A stretch of 64,000 nucleotides of DNA from Pseudomonadales bacterium (GCA_024234735.1 JACKNV010000001.1:124001-188000), one strand, 5' to 3'; shown: positions 8,050 to 17,394, numbered from the stretch's first letter. A program made the numbers and translations. Notes: generated from the sequence alone by a model not told the origin.

Positions 8050-9819
8050 TCAGTCCTCTATGTTTTTGAGTTGAAACCGGGCCAGGGGTTCGAATGCGCG
8101 CCCCGACCAGATTACGCCCACCTGGCGGGCGAATTCCAGCGTATTCAAACGCAGCCCGTGAACAAACAGGGCGATGATGCCCAGGCCCAGGTTGATGGCG
8201 TGGCCCACCAGCAGTATCAGCCCGCCGAAAAACACCGACCCGGTCTGCTCTGCCATCAGGTTGGTGGTCATCGCCAGGCTCATACTGGCAAAGCCCACCG
8301 CCATGATCCGTATATAGCTCATCATGTCGGAAAACAGGGTGGTGGCATTGCCCAGCAATTCCCCCAGCCCGGCCAGCGCGCCCCGAATGATGCCCCGCTC
8401 GCTGTTCGACAGCGCCACTACCAGTAGCGCCCCCAGACCCAGCAGCGGGCCGCTGACAGCGGGAATCGGTTGGCCGGTAAACACGTTCAGGATGCCCAGG
8501 AAAATGGCCCACAGCATGGCCAGCCATCCCAGCTCGGCCACCATTTTCGCCGACCATCCCAGGCGTCTCACCTGGATCAGGCGGCCCAGGCTGAGGTGCA
8601 GGATACCCAGGCCGAACGAAAGCCTGATCATGTCATTGGTGTCCAGGTGCAGGAACGGGATGCCCGCCAGCGACTCGAACTGCATGCCGAAGAACGAGCC
8701 CGTCAGTGCGCCGTAGAGCGCGGTGGCGCCGGCCACGTACAGCCCCAGTTGCACGGCGCCGCTGCCCAGTGCGGCGGACAGCCGCCGATAGCCCGCGCCC
8801 AGCAGGCACAGCAGCAGCAGGCCGTAGCCGCCATCGTTGATCAACAGCGCGCTGAACACGGTGAAAAACACGATGATCAGTTGCCCGGCATCGTATTCGT
8901 GGTAGCCGGGGCGATAGCCCATGAACTCGAAGATGGACTGGATAGGCCGCGCCCAGGCGGGATAGCGGGTCAGGGTCGGGGGGTCCTCGCCGGGGCGGGG
9001 ATCGCGAAAGCTCGCATTGACCCCGGCCACCTGGCGCAGGCGCTGGGCGCAGGCGTCGACCTGGTCCGCGGGAATCCAGCCCGACAGCACGAACACGTGC
9101 TCGTCGGCGTGCGACTGGATGCGGCCGGATTCGATGCTCAGTTCGTCGATCCGCTCCGCCACCTGGCGTCCGAACTCGTCGATGCGTTCCCTGGCCAGCC
9201 AGCGCAGCCCTCCCTGCAGGGTTTCGATACGAGCCCGCAGATGGCTGATCTGGGTGTGCAGCGAAGCGGGATCCCGGTCCGGCAGCGCCAGGTTGACGGC
9301 CCAGTCCAGGGCCAGCGGCTCCCCCCGCCTGAGGGTATAAAACAGCATCTCCCGCGCGTTCTGCGGGTGCCGTCCCTGCCACAGCACGGTGCCCTCACTG
9401 TCCAGCCAGGCGAGGCTCTGGGGATCGTCGGTGCGCCAGCACTGCACGTGGATACCCTCCTCGGCGAGGTCGGTGAGGTGCCCGGGGGATATTTCCCCCC
9501 ATACCTGCTGCCGCTCGTCGATGGCCAGCAGTTCATTCAGCTCTCGGAACAGGCCGTCGGTGTCCGCCAGTAGTTGCTCGGCCAGGGCTACCAGGTCGTC
9601 GGGCACGGCCTCCGGGCACTGTAGTGGTACGTCCAGGGCGCCGCAGTCCCGCACCTGCTCGTACAGTCGAATCAGCGCCTGGCGCTGGGCGCGACCGCCG
9701 GTTACCGCGCTGAGGCGGTGCAACTCCAGCGCCCCCAGGTCCAGCAGCACCTCCAGTGCCTTGCCGCGCATATCGCGCGCCCCGCAGACCAGGGCGTATT
9801 TCATCCCAACAGTGGCCAT
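8050..9819 (-). CDS. ntpI: V-type ATP synthase subunit I (a-subunit)
   Basis: Stator membrane subunit that forms the ion half-channels. Of 589 residues, the N-terminal half is soluble and coiled-coil-rich, and from about residue 300 there are seven to eight hydrophobic helices. Arg557 in HGLRLNTLEF matches the essential Arg of the family (the LRL..EF block). I kept the ATG at 9819, which overlaps subunit D by 19 bases and gives a typical MA-x-V-x-MK start. The ATG at 9804, overlapping the subunit D stop as ATGA, is equally possible. The protein is somewhat shorter than many archaeal homologues (about 650). Confidence 0.87.
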   Translation of the reverse strand: MATVGMKYALVCGARDMRGKALEVLLDLGALELHRLSAVTGGRAQRQALIRLYEQVRDCGALDVPLQCPEAVPDDLVALAEQLLADTDGLFRELNELLAIDERQQVWGEISPGHLTDLAEEGIHVQCWRTDDPQSLAWLDSEGTVLWQGRHPQNAREMLFYTLRRGEPLALDWAVNLALPDRDPASLHTQISHLRARIETLQGGLRWLARERIDEFGRQVAERIDELSIESGRIQSHADEHVFVLSGWIPADQVDACAQRLRQVAGVNASFRDPRPGEDPPTLTRYPAWARPIQSIFEFMGYRPGYHEYDAGQLIIVFFTVFSALLINDGGYGLLLLCLLGAGYRRLSAALGSGAVQLGLYVAGATALYGALTGSFFGMQFESLAGIPFLHLDTNDMIRLSFGLGILHLSLGRLIQVRRLGWSAKMVAELGWLAMLWAIFLGILNVFTGQPIPAVSGPLLGLGALLVVALSNSERGIIRGALAGLGELLGNATTLFSDMMSYIRIMAVGFASMSLAMTTNLMAEQTGSVFFGGLILLVGHAINLGLGIIALFVHGLRLNTLEFARQVGVIWSGRAFEPLARFQLKNIED

Positions 9820-10412
9820 GTCTCCAGTTCCTGATGCTTGTCTGCCTCGCGTTCGCGCAGCAGGCGGGCAATGGTGGCCGCCATGCCGTTTTCCTCGTCC
9901 ATGGCGCGGGCCAGGCGCGCCAGTTCCTCGTGCAGCGGCGGCAGGCGCACCTGCTCGCTGCCGTTGATGAGGAACACGAATTCCTCCTCGGCGTCCTCGA
10001 GGCGCATCAGGTTGCGACGCTCTATGTCCAGCCTCTGTGCCAGTTGCAGGCGTTCGATGGCCAGGTCGGTGGTGGCCGCGGCCGCCGCCGACTGGCAGAT
10101 GAGTACCTGGCTCAGGCGGCAGTGGGCCTTGACCGACTTGACCTCCTCGATATCGACGCCCACAAGGTTTTCCGCGCGCACCAGCACTTCGGCTTCCAGG
10201 GACGCTGCAATGGTCTCGCCAAGGGCGTGGCCCGCGCGCGCCTGCCAGCGCGACTCCAGCTGCTGTTGGCGCTGTTCGAGGTCGGTGATGCGCTCCTGGA
10301 AATTGCGAATCTCCACCCGCAACATGGTCAGTACCCGCTTCATGACCGGCAGGAAACGCTCGATGCGACTGATATCCTCCTTGACCTGGCGCAGGCGCTG
10401 GCCGGAGGACAT
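9801..10412 (-). CDS. ntpD: V-type ATP synthase subunit D (central stalk)
   Basis: Central rotor shaft that turns inside the A3B3 head. At 203 residues it is the normal size, with long amphipathic N- and C-terminal helices rich in Arg, Glu, Gln and Leu that would form the antiparallel coiled coil. The start ATG shares a base with the stop of subunit B (TGATG), and the 3' end overlaps subunit I. The family call rests on the helix pattern, length and strict operon position more than on a short motif. Confidence 0.83.
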   Translation of the reverse strand: MSSGQRLRQVKEDISRIERFLPVMKRVLTMLRVEIRNFQERITDLEQRQQQLESRWQARAGHALGETIAASLEAEVLVRAENLVGVDIEEVKSVKAHCRLSQVLICQSAAAAATTDLAIERLQLAQRLDIERRNLMRLEDAEEEFVFLINGSEQVRLPPLHEELARLARAMDEENGMAATIARLLREREADKHQELETWPLLG

Positions 10413-11740
10413 CAGTCGAGCGCCCCGGTGTCGTGCGGCCGGTAGTGGTGGAAGTCTGCCTTCACGGCGGCGTCGATATCCAGGTTTTCCGGCGGTATTT
10501 CCCCCAGCGCGTGCCAGCAGCGATCCAGGGCGGCGTCGACCTCCAGGTACTCGTCGGTGTTGAGCACGGTCTGCTCGAACAGGGCGGCAAAGCGCAGGTA
10601 GGCCAGGTCGATGGCGGCGGTTATCTTGAGGCCCAGGGATTCCTGCTCGCGGACCTCCAGCGCCCGCGAATAGGCGGCGGTAATCGCGCGCTGCAACGCC
10701 TTGTGGTCGGCGCGGGAGGCGTGAAAGGCCTCGCCCTTGAGCCGCGACAGGGCCGCCAGGAAATCCAGCGAGCCCTTGTTCCAGGGAATATGGCCCTCGG
10801 TGGAATACTTGGTGAGGTTGGCGCCGATCTCACTGTGATCCAGGTTGGGTACGGACATGACGACGATTTCCGTCAGGCTGCCGCTTTCCCTGATGAAGGC
10901 CCGTTCATATATCCGCGCGGCCTGGGAGTAGAAGTCGACCGGGGAGTTGTCCTTGCCCGGTGGGGCGCCCTGGATGCCGCGTACCTCGGCCAGGGCGTTG
11001 TAGAAGATGCGCATGTCGTGGATGACCAGCAACACCTCCTCGCCTTCCATTGCCAGGCGCTCGCCGATCTGGCAGGCGGTCTGGGGAGCCAGCAGGGCGC
11101 TGATGGCCGGGTCCGAGGCGCTGTGCAGGACGTATACCGTGCGGCCGATGCGCGCGCGGATACTCTGGAAGTACAGTATCGAGTCGCGGGTCAGGCCCAG
11201 CGCACAGAAGATGACAGTGAGTGGCTTCAGCGGGTCCTCGCGATGCCTGCGGTAACGCGCCCGCATCAGCGTTCGCGCCACGGCGTAGTCCAGGCTCTCC
11301 TCAGGCCGCTTCATCCACAGGATCTTGATGCCCTGGGGAATAGGCTCCTTGGCATCCAGGGCGGGAAAACCGGTCTGGATCAGGCCTTCTGCGAGGGTGC
11401 GGCGGGTGGGATTGAGAATCCCCCCATAGACCGGCAGGGTCTCGCCGATCACCTCGGGGCGGCCGTCCAGGGGGCGCCCCAGCGGGTCCAGGGTGCGCCC
11501 GATTATGCCCTCGCGGTCATAGTTGAAACGCAGCTGGTCGTTGGTGAAGCGCACTTTCGTATCGCGGCTGATGTTCAGCGGGGTGCCCAGGTACTGCACG
11601 GTCGTTTTGCTGCCCACGGCGGTGACAATGCCCATGCCGCCGTCGGGAAAGTGCGCCTCGGTGCCCACTTCGAGGCCGGCGATCGGCCCGAAGGTGATCA
11701 GCGGCAGGGAAATTCCGTGGGGTTTAAACTGCAGCATCAT
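10412..11740 (-). CDS. ntpB: V-type ATP synthase subunit B (non-catalytic, divergent)
   Basis: Regulatory nucleotide-binding head subunit that alternates with A. From ATG 11740 (ATG 11737 also possible) the protein is 442 residues and overlaps the end of subunit A. Recognisable blocks are DREGIIGRTLDPLGRPLDGRPEV at the start of the nucleotide-binding domain (shown in part), LIQTG and the VMSVPNLDHSE segment. The region that normally reads IDGLNTLVRGQKLPIFSGSG is replaced by an unrelated-looking KEPIPQGIKILWMKRPEES, and the late TEGxI block reads STEGHIPWNKG. This is well outside the usual archaeal or eukaryotic B sequence. Function as a B subunit is inferred from the fold blocks and operon place. 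Confidence 0.82.
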   Translation of the reverse strand: MMLQFKPHGISLPLITFGPIAGLEVGTEAHFPDGGMGIVTAVGSKTTVQYLGTPLNISRDTKVRFTNDQLRFNYDREGIIGRTLDPLGRPLDGRPEVIGETLPVYGGILNPTRRTLAEGLIQTGFPALDAKEPIPQGIKILWMKRPEESLDYAVARTLMRARYRRHREDPLKPLTVIFCALGLTRDSILYFQSIRARIGRTVYVLHSASDPAISALLAPQTACQIGERLAMEGEEVLLVIHDMRIFYNALAEVRGIQGAPPGKDNSPVDFYSQAARIYERAFIRESGSLTEIVVMSVPNLDHSEIGANLTKYSTEGHIPWNKGSLDFLAALSRLKGEAFHASRADHKALQRAITAAYSRALEVREQESLGLKITAAIDLAYLRFAALFEQTVLNTDEYLEVDAALDRCWHALGEIPPENLDIDAAVKADFHHYRPHDTGALD

Positions 11741-13535
11741 CGGACCCCGCGTCGCCGTTTTGCCCTTCGCTGGCCGCGTTGCGCAGCCATTCGAGGATCG
11801 CCTGGTAGGCCTGTTGGTAGCCCTCTTCGAGAAGGGTGACCTCGTAGGCCCTGCCGCCCAGCTGGTCGGCGAGACTGCGGGCGCGCTCCTTGTCCTGTAG
11901 CAGTGGAAATGCACTGTCCAGGTCCCGGCAGAACTGCATCATCACCAGCATGCGCTGCGGGCTGGTTTTCTGGTCGACGGGGTTGCCGGAGTCCTGCACG
12001 AAGAACGCGCGCCGGTAGATGTTGCCGAGCAGGTAGCGGCGGTAGTCCTCGGCGCTCATGCGCTTGGCGGTAAGCACCTTGATCTGGTCCGTGAGCGGCC
12101 CTTCGGAGTCCGCCACGGTTGCGGCCAGGTGAGCGCCCAGTTCGATCCAGTCGGGCAGCTTGCGCTCCTCGAAAAACCTGCGCAGCTCCTCGCGCCGTTC
12201 CATGCCGGTGGTCTTGCTGGTGGAGAGGCCGGCGCCAAAACCCACTGCCGGGTAGTACCCCCGGTGGGCGACCTTGTTGGTGAGGATGACGGTGCCGTCG
12301 GCATACTGGCGTGCCACCTGGGCGATGGCGTCACCCTCGTAGTCGTCGCCATCGGGGGAGACGGCCATGACGCCGGTGATCGAGGCGTCGAAGCCGCCCA
12401 GGCAGGTGGCCCGGCCGCAGCGTTCGAAGGTGGAGGCCATCACCGAGGGCATGTCCACCGGGAAACTCTGTTTACCCGGCATCTTGCCCAGCATGCCGGC
12501 GGTCTCGCGATCTCCCTGACCCTGGCGCGACAGTGAGTCGACGATCATCAGCACGTTCATGCCCATGTCCCTGAGCCCCTCGCAGACCGCGGCGCCGAAG
12601 CGTACCGACTGGCCCCGCGCCTGGGCGCTCTGGGCGCTGGTGTTGAGAATGACGACCGTGCGATCCATGAGACCCATGCGCTGGTAGTTGATGACCACCT
12701 CGGTCGCCTCCCCGGAGCGCTCGCCGCACAACACCAGCACTACCAGGTCCACATCGCTGTATTTGGCCAGGTCCTGGGTGAACCAGGTTTTGCCGGTGCC
12801 GGCACCGCCGATGACGATGAACTTGCCGCCTTCCAGCAACACCATGGAAGAATCTATGGTGCGCTTACCGGTAAACAGTGGCCGGATGGCCCGTAGCCGG
12901 CGCGCCACCGGGCGCGCCTGGCGCACCGGGTGCTGGCTGATCATCGACACCTCGCGCAGTTCATTGGCGCTGTAGCGAATGGTCGCGATGGTGTCGCCCA
13001 CGGCGTATTCCCCCGGCGCCGCCAGCCATTCGACCAGGCCGTCGCGCTGCCAGCGATCCTGGGGCGCGTTGATCCGGTATGCCAGGCTGCCCACGTGGGC
13101 GCGCCCCAGCAGGGAGCCGGCCAGTACCCGGTCACCGGGGGCTGCACTGGCTTCGAAACCGGCGCGCAAAGACGCCAGGGGCGAGAAGTGTTCGCCCCGC
13201 GGGATGTGCTGGCCGGGCATGCTGTCCAGCGAGGAGCCAATCCCGGACATGCGGATACCGGGCATGCCTGGAGCGACCTGGCACAGGGAAGGTTCGCCGG
13301 TCGGCAGGGCGATGCCCCCTACTGCGAGCGCTTCTGCTCCCTCGTACAGCTGGACGATGGCGGTATCGCCGTCTATTTCGGTAATTTCGCCCAGCAGTTC
13401 AATGCGCCGCCCGTCGATCTCCAGGGGGAAGCGAACCATCTCGTAGACCGCCGGTGCCTGGGTGGGTAGCAGGCGAATTTCGGCGATTCCCGCCGTGTTG
13501 GCGCTGATGATGCGCGCGCTGGTTTCAAGCTGCAT
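11724..13535 (-). CDS. ntpA: V-type ATP synthase catalytic subunit A (divergent P-loop)
   Basis: Catalytic head subunit of the rotary ATPase. ATG 13535 has GGAGG at good spacing and gives 603 residues, close to the family norm. The Walker A loop is GGAGTGKT (243-250), not the usual GxFGxGKT, although the Gly-Lys-Thr core is intact. The catalytic Glu272 lies in CGERSGEATEV, and the Walker B-like strand is VLMIVDSLSRQ. An A-specific insertion (the non-homologous region around residues 110-190) is present, which separates it from F-type beta. The gene overlaps both the upstream DUF2764-like gene (11 bases) and subunit B, so the operon is tightly coupled. Confidence 0.9.
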   Translation of the reverse strand: MQLETSARIISANTAGIAEIRLLPTQAPAVYEMVRFPLEIDGRRIELLGEITEIDGDTAIVQLYEGAEALAVGGIALPTGEPSLCQVAPGMPGIRMSGIGSSLDSMPGQHIPRGEHFSPLASLRAGFEASAAPGDRVLAGSLLGRAHVGSLAYRINAPQDRWQRDGLVEWLAAPGEYAVGDTIATIRYSANELREVSMISQHPVRQARPVARRLRAIRPLFTGKRTIDSSMVLLEGGKFIVIGGAGTGKTWFTQDLAKYSDVDLVVLVLCGERSGEATEVVINYQRMGLMDRTVVILNTSAQSAQARGQSVRFGAAVCEGLRDMGMNVLMIVDSLSRQGQGDRETAGMLGKMPGKQSFPVDMPSVMASTFERCGRATCLGGFDASITGVMAVSPDGDDYEGDAIAQVARQYADGTVILTNKVAHRGYYPAVGFGAGLSTSKTTGMERREELRRFFEERKLPDWIELGAHLAATVADSEGPLTDQIKVLTAKRMSAEDYRRYLLGNIYRRAFFVQDSGNPVDQKTSPQRMLVMMQFCRDLDSAFPLLQDKERARSLADQLGGRAYEVTLLEEGYQQAYQAILEWLRNAASEGQNGDAGSDDAAV

Positions 13536-14121
13536 GCTGGGCCTCCAGCGGGACGCCAAGCCGCGCCAGCAGCAGCAGGCGAATGGCATAGGCGTACAGC
13601 CGTTGCGGGGCATCGCTGGTACTGCCGTACAGAAACTGGTCCAGTCGCACGAAGCGCAGCGCCAGCAGGCGGCGGTCCTGCTCCTGGGCTTCTTCCAGGG
13701 TCGCGGGCGTGGTTTCGATCAGGGTGGCGATTTCGGCCCTGGGTGTCTGGCGCCGGGCCAGGGTCGATTCCGAGCCGCGGTAGTTGGCGCGGTGAACGAT
13801 ACTGGCCGCATCCTCACGCGCCCAGCGCCGCAGCAGCGGCGGCGTATCGAGCTGGTTGAGCTGGCGATAGTAATCGTGCCAGGGGTTCATGGGGGACTCG
13901 GCGGCGGGCGGCGGTTCCCCGGCATCGGGAAAGGGCAGGGGCAGCTGCAGTGCGCGGGCCTCCTGGTTGGCGATGCGCAGCCAGTCCAGCACCGCCGCAC
14001 ACCAGTGGCGGTGCTGCGAATCGGCGATCATGCCCAGGAACTCGGCCACCCCCACGGGGCGCAGCTGGCTGTCGGGATACAGGGTCGGCAGGCGCGCGAG
14101 CAGGTAGGCCAGATCAGCCAT
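13525..14121 (-). CDS. V-ATPase operon protein between subunits E and A (DUF2764-like, possible C-type subunit)
   Basis: A 198-residue, mostly helical soluble protein with no signal peptide or clear motif. It begins inside the last codons of subunit E and ends inside the first codons of subunit A. Operons of the Chlamydia/Bacteroides/spirochaete type have a gene of this size (DUF2764) at exactly this place and lack a recognisable subunit C. I therefore call it DUF2764-like by position, size and general composition (Leu/Arg/Ala-rich helices, Trp in WHDYY). A role linking the stalk to the membrane ring, replacing subunit C, is inference. Confidence 0.6.
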   Translation of the reverse strand: MADLAYLLARLPTLYPDSQLRPVGVAEFLGMIADSQHRHWCAAVLDWLRIANQEARALQLPLPFPDAGEPPPAAESPMNPWHDYYRQLNQLDTPPLLRRWAREDAASIVHRANYRGSESTLARRQTPRAEIATLIETTPATLEEAQEQDRRLLALRFVRLDQFLYGSTSDAPQRLYAYAIRLLLLARLGVPLEAQHAA

Positions 14122-14854
14122 CGCGGCTTGCCCCGGGCAGGTTTTCCCCTGCCAGCAGGCGTGCCAGCACGGTGCGGAACTCGTCCCCGGCCCAGATCTC
14201 CGTCATGTGCTTGAGGCTCTCCTCGGAGACCTCCACCTCGCGGCCGGTTTTCCTGGAGACCCGGAATCCGGCTATGCCCTGGCGAAACTCGAAGCCGATG
14301 CCCGGTTCCACTTCCGGGTCGGCAAGCACCGCCGCCAGCCGGGATTGCAGGTCGGCATCGATCTGGAAGTGGGTAAAGCCCTCGCCATCCCTGTAAAACA
14401 CGATGGCCAGGATCAGCAGCCCCTCAAGGAAGCTCTGCGGGTCGGCCCGCTCGAGCCAGACCTGCAGGCGCTCCACCCTGTCTTCATCGAGCGCCGCGAC
14501 GAACTCGCGCAGGGTGGCCGCGCTGCGCTCAGGGGCAAAACTGCGCTCGCTCAGGGCCTGCAATACATTCGAGGCGCGGCGCCTGAACACGTCGGCCAGG
14601 GAGCCGAGAAAGGCGCGCAGCAGCTGCTCCGCCTCCGCCTGCGCCGCCGCAACCAGGCGGGCAGCTTCCCGCTGGCCCTCCTCCGTGAGGCTGTCCCGGC
14701 GGGACTCCGCTGCCGCGACAATCTGGGCCGCCTCCGCGCGGGCTTCGGCGACCAGGCGCTCGTACTCGAGCTCGCCCCGCTCGACCCCCCTGCGGTGCAA
14801 TTCCGAGACGACCTCCTCGATCGCCGTGGCGCTGTCCTGGTTCTGATTGGCCAT
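14114..14854 (-). CDS. ntpE: V-type ATP synthase subunit E (peripheral stalk)
   Basis: Peripheral-stalk subunit. The 246-residue protein starts at an ATG preceded by AGGAGGG, the best ribosome site in the operon, which fits its place as first gene. Residues about 10-85 are a long Ala/Glu/Arg coiled coil (repeats of AEARAEAAQIVAAAE type), as expected for the E/G stalk, followed by a globular domain. At about 245 residues it is somewhat longer than typical E (about 190-210). No subunit G/H or F gene is visible nearby, so the partner of this coiled coil is not identified. Confidence 0.8.
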   Translation of the reverse strand: MANQNQDSATAIEEVVSELHRRGVERGELEYERLVAEARAEAAQIVAAAESRRDSLTEEGQREAARLVAAAQAEAEQLLRAFLGSLADVFRRRASNVLQALSERSFAPERSAATLREFVAALDEDRVERLQVWLERADPQSFLEGLLILAIVFYRDGEGFTHFQIDADLQSRLAAVLADPEVEPGIGFEFRQGIAGFRVSRKTGREVEVSEESLKHMTEIWAGDEFRTVLARLLAGENLPGASRDG

Positions 14855-15076
14855 ACCCGGCCCTCCTCATAGGCAGGTAATGCTGCGTACGACTGTACCA
14901 CCGGGCCGGTTCGTTGCAACACCGGCATCCGGGGCGGAGCGGTCGCCGCTGTGTATTAGCTGCCGGAGGCGCCCGCTGCCCGGCGAGATCGGCCCAGTGT
15001 AACGAAAGTCGCGCCCCGGCCGGCTTGAAACAGATCAACTTTGCAGCCATTGGGGCGCCGGGCAACGGGGCGCGGT

Positions 15077-16720
15077 TCAGGCGTAGTGGGGGTAGACCGG
15101 CTCGTACATCTGTGCGCGCACGTCGGCGAGAATGTCCTCGGGTTGCGGCCGCTGCGTCAGGCCCTGCCGGTAGGCGATGGCGGCGACTTCCGCGGCCACC
15201 AGGGCCGACACCTCGCGGATGCGTTCCAGGCTGGGGTAGACCCGGCCCAGCGCCAGGTCGTCCTGGCTGACCTGCGCGGCCAGCACCCGCGCCGCGGCCA
15301 GGAACATCTCGTCGGTGACCCTGGTGGCCTGGCTGGCGATTGCGCCCAGGCCCACGCCGGGGAAGATATAGGCGTTGTTGCCCTGTCCCGGTACCAGTGT
15401 TTCCCCTCCCAGCCTGACCGGATCGAAGGGGCTGCCGCTGGCGAAGATGGCCCGGCCCTCGCTCCACTGATAGGCCTGCTGCGCGGAACATTCGGAGTTG
15501 GCCGTGGGGTTGGACAGGGCGAACACGATAGGCCGGTCGTTGGCGGCCGCCATCCTGGTCACCACCTGCTCGTCGAAGACGCCCGCCTGGCCTGCGCAGC
15601 CGATGATGGCGGTGGGTTGCAGGGCCTCCACGGCGGCGGCGAAATCGTCACTGGCCGGCAGATCGTGGGCGAAGGGCTGCTTCTGTAGCGGTATGTCCTG
15701 CCGATCGGCGACCACCAGCCCCTGGCTGTCGAACAGAAAGCAGTTGGCCAGAGCCTGCTGGCGATCCAGGCCGGACTCGACCATGGCCGCCACGATGGTG
15801 GTGGCGATGCCGATGCCTGCCTGCCCGGCGCCGTGAAACAGGATCCGCTGGCGGCCCAACTCGCCGCCGCTGATGCGCAGGGCGCCCAGCAGTCCGGCCA
15901 GGGCGACCGCCCCGGTGCCCTGGATGTCGTCGTCGAACAGGCAGACCCGGTCGCGGTAGCGCTCCAGCAGGCGGAAGGCGTTGCGGTTACCGAAGTCCTC
16001 CAACTGAATCAGGGCGCGGGGAAAGACCTCCTGCACCGCCTCGACGAACTCTTCCAGCAACTCATCATAGGCCGCGCCGCGTTCCCGGCGGCGCTCCAGC
16101 CCCAGGTACAGCGGGTCGTTCAGCAGGTCCTCGTTGTTGGTGCCCACATCCAGGGTGACCGGCAGGCACTGGGTGGGGTGGATGCCGGCGCAGGCGGTGT
16201 ACAGCGACAGCTTGCCCACCGGGATGCCCATGCCGGCGGCGCCCAGGTCGCCCAGCCCGAGGATGCGCTCGCCGTCGGTCACCACGATGATGCGCGGGTC
16301 CCGGTGCGGCCAGTTGTCCAGGGTGGCGCGCACCCGCCCGCGCTCGTTCAGCGAGATATACAACCCGCGGGAGCGGCGATAGATGTGGCTGAAGCGCTGG
16401 CAGGCCTTGCCCACGGTGGGTGTGTAGATCAGCGGCATGGTGGCCTCGATATGGTTGACCAGCACGCGGTAGAACAGGGTCTCATTGCGGTCCTGCAGGG
16501 CGATCAGGGCGATGTAGCGCTCCAGGTCGCTGTCCTTGTTGCGCAGGATTTCCAGCATGCGCTGTTCCTGGTCCAGCGCCGAGCATACCCGCGGCGGCAG
16601 CAGGCCGCGCAGGCCCAGCAGGTCGCGTTCGGCGTCGGTAAAAGCGGTACCCTTGTTGCGCACGGGGTCGTGCAGCAGTTTGACGCCTGTCGGCAGCGTG
16701 TCATCGGTCGAGTCGTTCAT
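15077..16720 (-). CDS. maeA: NAD-dependent malic enzyme
   Basis: Oxidative decarboxylation of malate to pyruvate in the cytosol. The 547 residues match the large eukaryotic/SfcA-type enzyme (about 565), not the MaeB type. Family blocks include PLIYTPTVG with the catalytic Tyr, DLGAAGMGIPVGK, FDDDIQGTGAVALAG with metal-binding Asp residues, the dinucleotide loop GAGQAGIGIA and ALSNPT. It ends 222 bases before the V-ATPase operon on the same strand; that gap shows no gene and no convincing terminator. It adds a pyruvate-forming route to the PEP/oxaloacetate enzymes encoded nearby. Confidence 0.94.
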   Translation of the reverse strand: MNDSTDDTLPTGVKLLHDPVRNKGTAFTDAERDLLGLRGLLPPRVCSALDQEQRMLEILRNKDSDLERYIALIALQDRNETLFYRVLVNHIEATMPLIYTPTVGKACQRFSHIYRRSRGLYISLNERGRVRATLDNWPHRDPRIIVVTDGERILGLGDLGAAGMGIPVGKLSLYTACAGIHPTQCLPVTLDVGTNNEDLLNDPLYLGLERRRERGAAYDELLEEFVEAVQEVFPRALIQLEDFGNRNAFRLLERYRDRVCLFDDDIQGTGAVALAGLLGALRISGGELGRQRILFHGAGQAGIGIATTIVAAMVESGLDRQQALANCFLFDSQGLVVADRQDIPLQKQPFAHDLPASDDFAAAVEALQPTAIIGCAGQAGVFDEQVVTRMAAANDRPIVFALSNPTANSECSAQQAYQWSEGRAIFASGSPFDPVRLGGETLVPGQGNNAYIFPGVGLGAIASQATRVTDEMFLAAARVLAAQVSQDDLALGRVYPSLERIREVSALVAAEVAAIAYRQGLTQRPQPEDILADVRAQMYEPVYPHYA

Positions 16721-16762
16721 GGCAGTGTCCGCATTGTTATCGTTAAGTCGTTAATCTGAAGT

Positions 16763-17347
16763 CTAACGCGGCCGGGCCGCGGCCTGCAGCAGTACTTCCA
16801 GACGGCCGTCGGCCAGCAGCACGCTGCGGCTGACGCGAAAGCCCGGCAGCCATTTTTCCAGCTGGCCCCGGTTGCGGGGATGGTAGCCCGGCAGCGGTGC
16901 CGGCCGCTGGCGTACACAGAGGGCGTCCGCCTGGCGAATCCCATAGCGCTGGCTGTACTGGGGCGTGCGGGGGTTGTGCACCGCAAAGCAGTGGCCGCGC
17001 GTGGCGCCGTGCAGGTGCGGTCGCAGGGTAGTTGCCAGGGCGGAGATGACGGGGTCCTGCAGGTGATTGAACAGGTCCCAGAACAGGCACAGGTCGATGC
17101 GCGTGTCGGCCGGCAGCTGCAACAATCCGGTCAGCGCGGCCTGCGCGCCGCTGGCGTCGTCGTCCTCTACCTGCAGATCATCAAGCTCGGAGAATAGGTC
17201 GATGAAGTGCAGCTTGCAGCGGTAGCGGCAAAAGAATTCCACCGTCTCCGGCGCGGCGGGGCCGATGTGGAGCACCGTGAGGAGCTGCTCCTCATCGATA
17301 CCGTCCAACAGGGTTGGCAACAGGCTGGAGGGCTGGATGGTACTCAT
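16763..17347 (-). CDS. Hypothetical protein, possible class I SAM-methyltransferase fold
   Basis: A 194-residue soluble protein. The segment TVLHIGPAAPETVEFF near residue 25, followed by a strand ending in FIDLF and a later DLCLFWDLFNHL strand-loop, follows the Rossmann-like order of SAM-dependent methyltransferases. The glycine loop is weak, so the call is tentative. ATG 17347 is used; a GTG two codons earlier is possible and neither has a clear ribosome site. It is followed on the same strand by malic enzyme after 42 bases and preceded by the bactofilin gene. Confidence 0.55.
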   Translation of the reverse strand: MSTIQPSSLLPTLLDGIDEEQLLTVLHIGPAAPETVEFFCRYRCKLHFIDLFSELDDLQVEDDDASGAQAALTGLLQLPADTRIDLCLFWDLFNHLQDPVISALATTLRPHLHGATRGHCFAVHNPRTPQYSQRYGIRQADALCVRQRPAPLPGYHPRNRGQLEKWLPGFRVSRSVLLADGRLEVLLQAAARPR

Positions 17348-17394
17348 CGCCACGGCGGGCCGGCGCCCGGCCGGAGCCGCGCCGGGGAATACGC

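Noticed and set aside
8085..8100. GGTTCGAATGC string resembling a tRNA T-arm
   Set aside because: It lies inside subunit I coding sequence and has no matching acceptor, D-arm or anticodon stems.
13536..13613. Longer start for V-ATPase subunit A
   Set aside because: The extension lies in the coding end of the upstream gene; ATG 13535 has GGAGG and the expected N-terminus.
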